A stretch of DNA of 64,000 nucleotides from Streptomyces sp. f51 (GTDB lineage: Bacteria > Actinomycetota > Actinomycetes > Streptomycetales > Streptomycetaceae), in contig NZ_CP149798.1 of the NCBI RefSeq assembly GCF_037940415.1, forward strand, positions 620,001 to 684,000, written 5' to 3'. Positions 61,264 through 64,000 of this stretch are shown in pieces (positions within the stretch are counted from its first letter, which is position 1; every line of letters starts with the position of its first letter). Position numbers and translations under genes: made by a program. Under the pieces are notes generated by a model, which worked only from the letters and a program-made list of their open reading frames with translations, did no database searches and was not told the DNA's origin.

Positions 61264-61446
61264 TCAGCGGCCGAGCTCCTTGCGGCTGACACGGCGCAGC
61301 CTGCGCCGCTGCGAGGGGTCCAGCGCCAGATACGCGGCCGCCGGAACTCCCAGCACGATCAGGAAGGCGGCCCACCAGGGCAGCCAGATCAACAGAATCA
61401 GGCCGACCGCCACACCTCCTGCGGCGATCTTCGCGTTCTTCGACAT
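61264..61446 (-). CDS. small two-helix membrane protein
   Basis: A 60-residue protein: an N-terminal hydrophobic helix (about 6-20), LPWWAAF then a second helix (about 26-40), and a basic C-terminus (RRRLRRVSRKELGR). ATG 61446 with GGAGG upstream supports translation. Function not known; small proteins of this design recur in streptomycetes. Confidence 0.7.
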   Translation of the reverse strand: MSKNAKIAAGGVAVGLILLIWLPWWAAFLIVLGVPAAAYLALDPSQRRRLRRVSRKELGR

Positions 61447-61714
61447 GTGTCGCCTCCTCCGCGGCTGCTGCCGCTCTCTGTCCTGAGAACGGGTCCCCGC
61501 GTCCCACGGTTCCGGACCCCGACCCTGATACGTCCCTGAGGCGCGCCCCCTAGTCAACCCTGAGCCCACCCCGGGCGCCTCGCCAGGCACAGCCGTCCCG
61601 GCGGAGGAAGCCCGACGAGTGGTCGACGCGCGGCGTTCACCCTCACGTCGTGAGCCGTTCGACGCCAGGGCCAACTCTGGCCGCTGTCAACGTACTTGTG
61701 ACTCAGGAGGCCTG

Positions 61715-63058
61715 ATGTCCCCGCATGTCGCCGGCAAGCAGCACATCCACCGGTCCGTCGCCCTGGGCGTGCCGCTCGCCGTAGTGGCCGCCTTCGTGAT
61801 GGCCGGCACCGCGGACGCGACGTCCGGCCCGGCGCAGCCGCGGGTGACGCACACCGCGACGCTCGGGGACATCCCGCTCGGCACGTTCAGCAACGCGCTG
61901 CTGCCCGGCACGGTCGACAACGACCGAGGAGTCGATCTCGGCGGCATCGGCAGCGACATCTACCCGGCCGGGCGCAAGGGCGAGTTCTGGACGGTCACCG
62001 ACCGGGGCCCGAACGGCCAGATCAAGGTGGACGGCAAGAAGCGTCGGACGTTCCCGGTTCCGGGCTTCGACCCGGCGATCGTGAAGATCCGGGTGCGCGG
62101 TGACTCCGTGAAGGTCGTCGGCGCCATCCCGATCACGACCTCCTCCGGGAAGGCGGTCACCGGGCTGTCCAACCAGGCGGGGCGCGACGAGGCACCGTAC
62201 TCCTACGACGCCCAGAGCCCTCTCCAGTACAACGCGAACGGCCTGGACACCGAGGGCATCGTGCGGGCGAAGGACGGCTCCTTCTGGCTCGTCGACGAGT
62301 ACAGCCCGTCCCTGGTCCATGTCTCCGCGCGCGGGAAGGTCCTCGCGCGTTACGTTCCCAAGGGACTCAACCTGACCGGCGCGGACTACCCGGTCATCGA
62401 GGCGCTGCCGGCGGTTCTGCTCCACCGCAAGACCAACCGCGGTCTCGAAGGGCTCGCCCAGCTTCCCGACGGCGATCTGGTGATGGCGCTTCAGAGCCCT
62501 CTCTCGCTCCCGGACGCGGTCGCCGGGGACGCGTCGCGCAACACGCGGCTGCTGCGCTTCTCCCCCAGGAAGCACGCCGTGACCGCCGAGTACGCGTACC
62601 GCTTCGACCCGGTCGGCGTGGTCGACCCCAGCGAGGACGACACGTCCGAGCTGAAGATCTCCTCAGTGGTGGCCGTCGGCGGTGACCGGCTGCTCGTCGA
62701 GGAACGCACCGACAAGGCTGCCCGGCTCCAGTCGGTGCGGCTCACCCGGGACGCGAACATCCTCGGCGGTCCGTGGGACGACGACACGACATCGCCCTCG
62801 CTTGAGCAGCTGGACGACCCGGCTTCGGCCGGCGTTCCGGTGCCGGCGAAGCGTCTCGTGGTCGATCTGGGCACCGTCGCGGGCGTCCCCGGCAAGATCG
62901 AGGGCGTCGCGCGCGTGGACCACGACACTCTCGCCGTCATCAACGACAACGACTTCGGGATGACCGACGGAGCGGGCGCCTTCGACGCGCAGGGGCGGCT
63001 CGTGGACAGCGGTGTCAAGACGACGGTCACCTACGTGCGGCTGCCGCGCGGTATCTGA
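61715..63058 (+). CDS. secreted phytase-like esterase
   Basis: A 447-residue protein with a signal peptide (about 1-35, Ala/Val-rich ending in TADATS) and a six-bladed propeller of the esterase-like activity of phytase family. Landmarks are GGIGSDIYPAG, WTVTDRGPNGQI, DTEGIVRAKDGSFWLVDEY, LEGLAQLPDGDL and IEGVARVDHDTLAVINDND. The acidic loops resemble calcium sites in phytases. It is probably extracellular; the substrate (phosphoester or other ester) is uncertain. ATG 61715 follows CAGGAGG. Confidence 0.85.
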   Translation: MSPHVAGKQHIHRSVALGVPLAVVAAFVMAGTADATSGPAQPRVTHTATLGDIPLGTFSNALLPGTVDNDRGVDLGGIGSDIYPAGRKGEFWTVTDRGPNGQIKVDGKKRRTFPVPGFDPAIVKIRVRGDSVKVVGAIPITTSSGKAVTGLSNQAGRDEAPYSYDAQSPLQYNANGLDTEGIVRAKDGSFWLVDEYSPSLVHVSARGKVLARYVPKGLNLTGADYPVIEALPAVLLHRKTNRGLEGLAQLPDGDLVMALQSPLSLPDAVAGDASRNTRLLRFSPRKHAVTAEYAYRFDPVGVVDPSEDDTSELKISSVVAVGGDRLLVEERTDKAARLQSVRLTRDANILGGPWDDDTTSPSLEQLDDPASAGVPVPAKRLVVDLGTVAGVPGKIEGVARVDHDTLAVINDNDFGMTDGAGAFDAQGRLVDSGVKTTVTYVRLPRGI

Positions 63059-63079
63059 TCCCGTCGGCCCTTTCGGCGC

Positions 63080-63123
63080 GGCACGCGTGCGTGGACGATG
63101 GACAGCGGCCACGCACGCGTGCC
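63080..63123. terminator. strong bidirectional terminator
   Basis: Fifteen-base perfect arms (63080-63094 and 63109-63123, gcacgcgtgcgtgg core) with a 14-base loop, 21 bases beyond the esterase stop codon and next to the convergent stop codon at 63126. Confidence 0.85.
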
Positions 63124-63125
63124 GT

Positions 63126-64000
63126 TCATTTCAGCGGTCCGGTGAGCTTCTGCGTACCTTTGCCGGAGCCTGCGGCCAGGCTGCACGCGACCTTGTCGAT
63201 GCCGGTCCCGTAGGTCCCGGTGTCCGGGTACTGCACGAGTGTGGCGCGCACCGTCCCGGCGGACTGCTGGGCGGCCTTTCGTTCCAGGGAGGCCTCGCAG
63301 AGGGCTGACGCCGCCTTCTTGAGGGCCGCGTCCGTCGTGTAGGTGCCGTTGAGTTCGGAGACCTTCACGACCTCGGCGTCGTGCGGCTGGCTGCACTCGC
63401 GTTTGACGGCCTGCCCGGGCTGGGTGTCGTCCGTGTCGAAACAATCGCCCTTGCTGAGCATGTAGTAGGGCACGTCGTCGTTTGCGAGGGACGGGAAGAG
63501 GGATCGAAGGTCGCTGGGCACCAGTCCGGAGGGCAGGCTCGACGGCAGGGACGGCACGACGGTGGGCAGGCCCGAGGGGAGCGACGGCAGCTCGGACGGG
63601 AGACTCAACGAGGGACTCGGCGACGGTCCGGTGCTCCCGGCGGGGGATTTCTTGTTCTTGCCGCCGCCACCCGTGGTGGCCACGACCACGGCGACGACGA
63701 CGGCGATGCCGACGATCAGAGCGATCACAAGAAGCAAGGTGCGGCGGCCCCCTTGGCGACCGCCGGGTCCGTCCGGCGGTCCCGGCGGGGGGCCAGGAGG
63801 CGGCGGGGGAGGCTGCCATCCACCACCGCTGCTTCCGGACGGCCACCCGCTCCCCTGCGACGGCGGACCGTAGCCCCCGTAGGAGGGGCCGTCGCTTCCT
63901 GAATTGGCCCCGTAACCGTCCGGCGGAGGACCGTAGCCGCCTGAAGGCGGAGGACCATAGCCCCCCGATGACGGGGGACCGTAACCCCTGGACGAAGGCG
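63126..64000 (-). CDS. Gly/Tyr/Pro-rich membrane protein with septum-formation-like domain, 5' end missing
   Basis: The frame stays open to the window edge, so the start is outside. The visible 290 residues show an N-terminal run of GYGPP repeats and a Pro-rich stretch, a transmembrane helix (LLLVIALIVGIAVVVAVVVA), a Ser/Pro/Leu linker, and a C-terminal domain with GDCFDTDD and CSQPHDAEVVKV. The GDCF and PHDAEV motifs resemble the septum_formation (PF13845) family, whose members occur in actinobacteria; a role in division is assumed only from the family name. The protein is probably anchored with its C-terminal domain outside. Confidence 0.7.
   Translation of the reverse strand, partial: PSSRGYGPPSSGGYGPPPSGGYGPPPDGYGANSGSDGPSYGGYGPPSQGSGWPSGSSGGGWQPPPPPPGPPPGPPDGPGGRQGGRRTLLLVIALIVGIAVVVAVVVATTGGGGKNKKSPAGSTGPSPSPSLSLPSELPSLPSGLPTVVPSLPSSLPSGLVPSDLRSLFPSLANDDVPYYMLSKGDCFDTDDTQPGQAVKRECSQPHDAEVVKVSELNGTYTTDAALKKAASALCEASLERKAAQQSAGTVRATLVQYPDTGTYGTGIDKVACSLAAGSGKGTQKLTGPLK

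Noticed and set aside
1..64000. tRNA genes, rRNA, IS elements, integrases or attachment sites
   Set aside because: None was recognised while reading both strands; a dedicated tRNA and IS search would be decisive but could not be run.

Overview
The window is very GC-rich, with strong third-position GC bias, short intergenic gaps, many GTG starts and Shine-Dalgarno-like GGAGG leaders. Its family content (conservon, SpoIIE phosphatase, DUF5134/M56 pair, DUF742, DUF5709, DUF6397, Rv1733c-like protein, second Ung, type B L31) points to a Streptomyces chromosome. From memory only, the content resembles the S. coelicolor region around the ung gene SCO1114. I see no tRNA, rRNA, prophage, IS element or CRISPR array. 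Most genes look intact; only the first and last are cut by the window edges.

Layout. 0-12.7 kb: a partial FUSC-type membrane protein, a DUF5134/M56 peptidase pair, a HAD protein, a TetR regulator, an FprA-type reductase, a divergent ArsR/old-yellow-enzyme pair, an ECF sigma factor with an upstream Met/Gly-rich membrane protein, and a phosphatidylglycerol lysyltransferase-like protein. 12.9-24 kb: a HEAT-repeat protein, an Asp-box propeller, a Ung/sugar-kinase pair, a CbiX-like protein, a lactonase with a DasR-like box, and a FUSC/Lrp divergent pair. 24-33.8 kb: a HAD phosphatase, TetR, NAD kinase, a methyltransferase/SpoIIE-phosphatase pair, a multicopper oxidase with a CsoR-like box, YjbQ and a flavin monooxygenase.

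33.8-50.6 kb: MltG, an ABC exporter divergent from a MarR regulator, a large FAD/Fe-S D-lactate dehydrogenase, an L,D-transpeptidase-like lipoprotein, a heterodimeric ABC exporter with complementary degenerate nucleotide sites, DUF5709 and L31, a YdjM-like protein, a DUF3516 helicase and acyl-CoA thioesterase II. 50.5-57.5 kb: a leftward conservon (MHYT protein, sensor kinase, roadblock, DUF742, Ras-like GTPase) with an extra roadblock paralogue and a DUF6397 protein. 57.6-64 kb: a methyltransferase, a hydrolase/PadR divergent pair around a perfect palindrome, small hypothetical proteins, a secreted phytase-like esterase and a partial septum-formation-like protein.

Two patterns recur. Several regulator/target pairs carry a perfect or near-perfect palindrome in the shared promoter (TetR, ArsR, Lrp, MarR, PadR). 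Several gene 3' ends (FprA, ArsR, YjbQ) are part of tandem repeats that fill the adjoining intergenic space. The most system-like loci are the extended conservon, the asymmetric ABC heterodimer and the Met-rich protein divergon. No locus is clearly an entirely new system.
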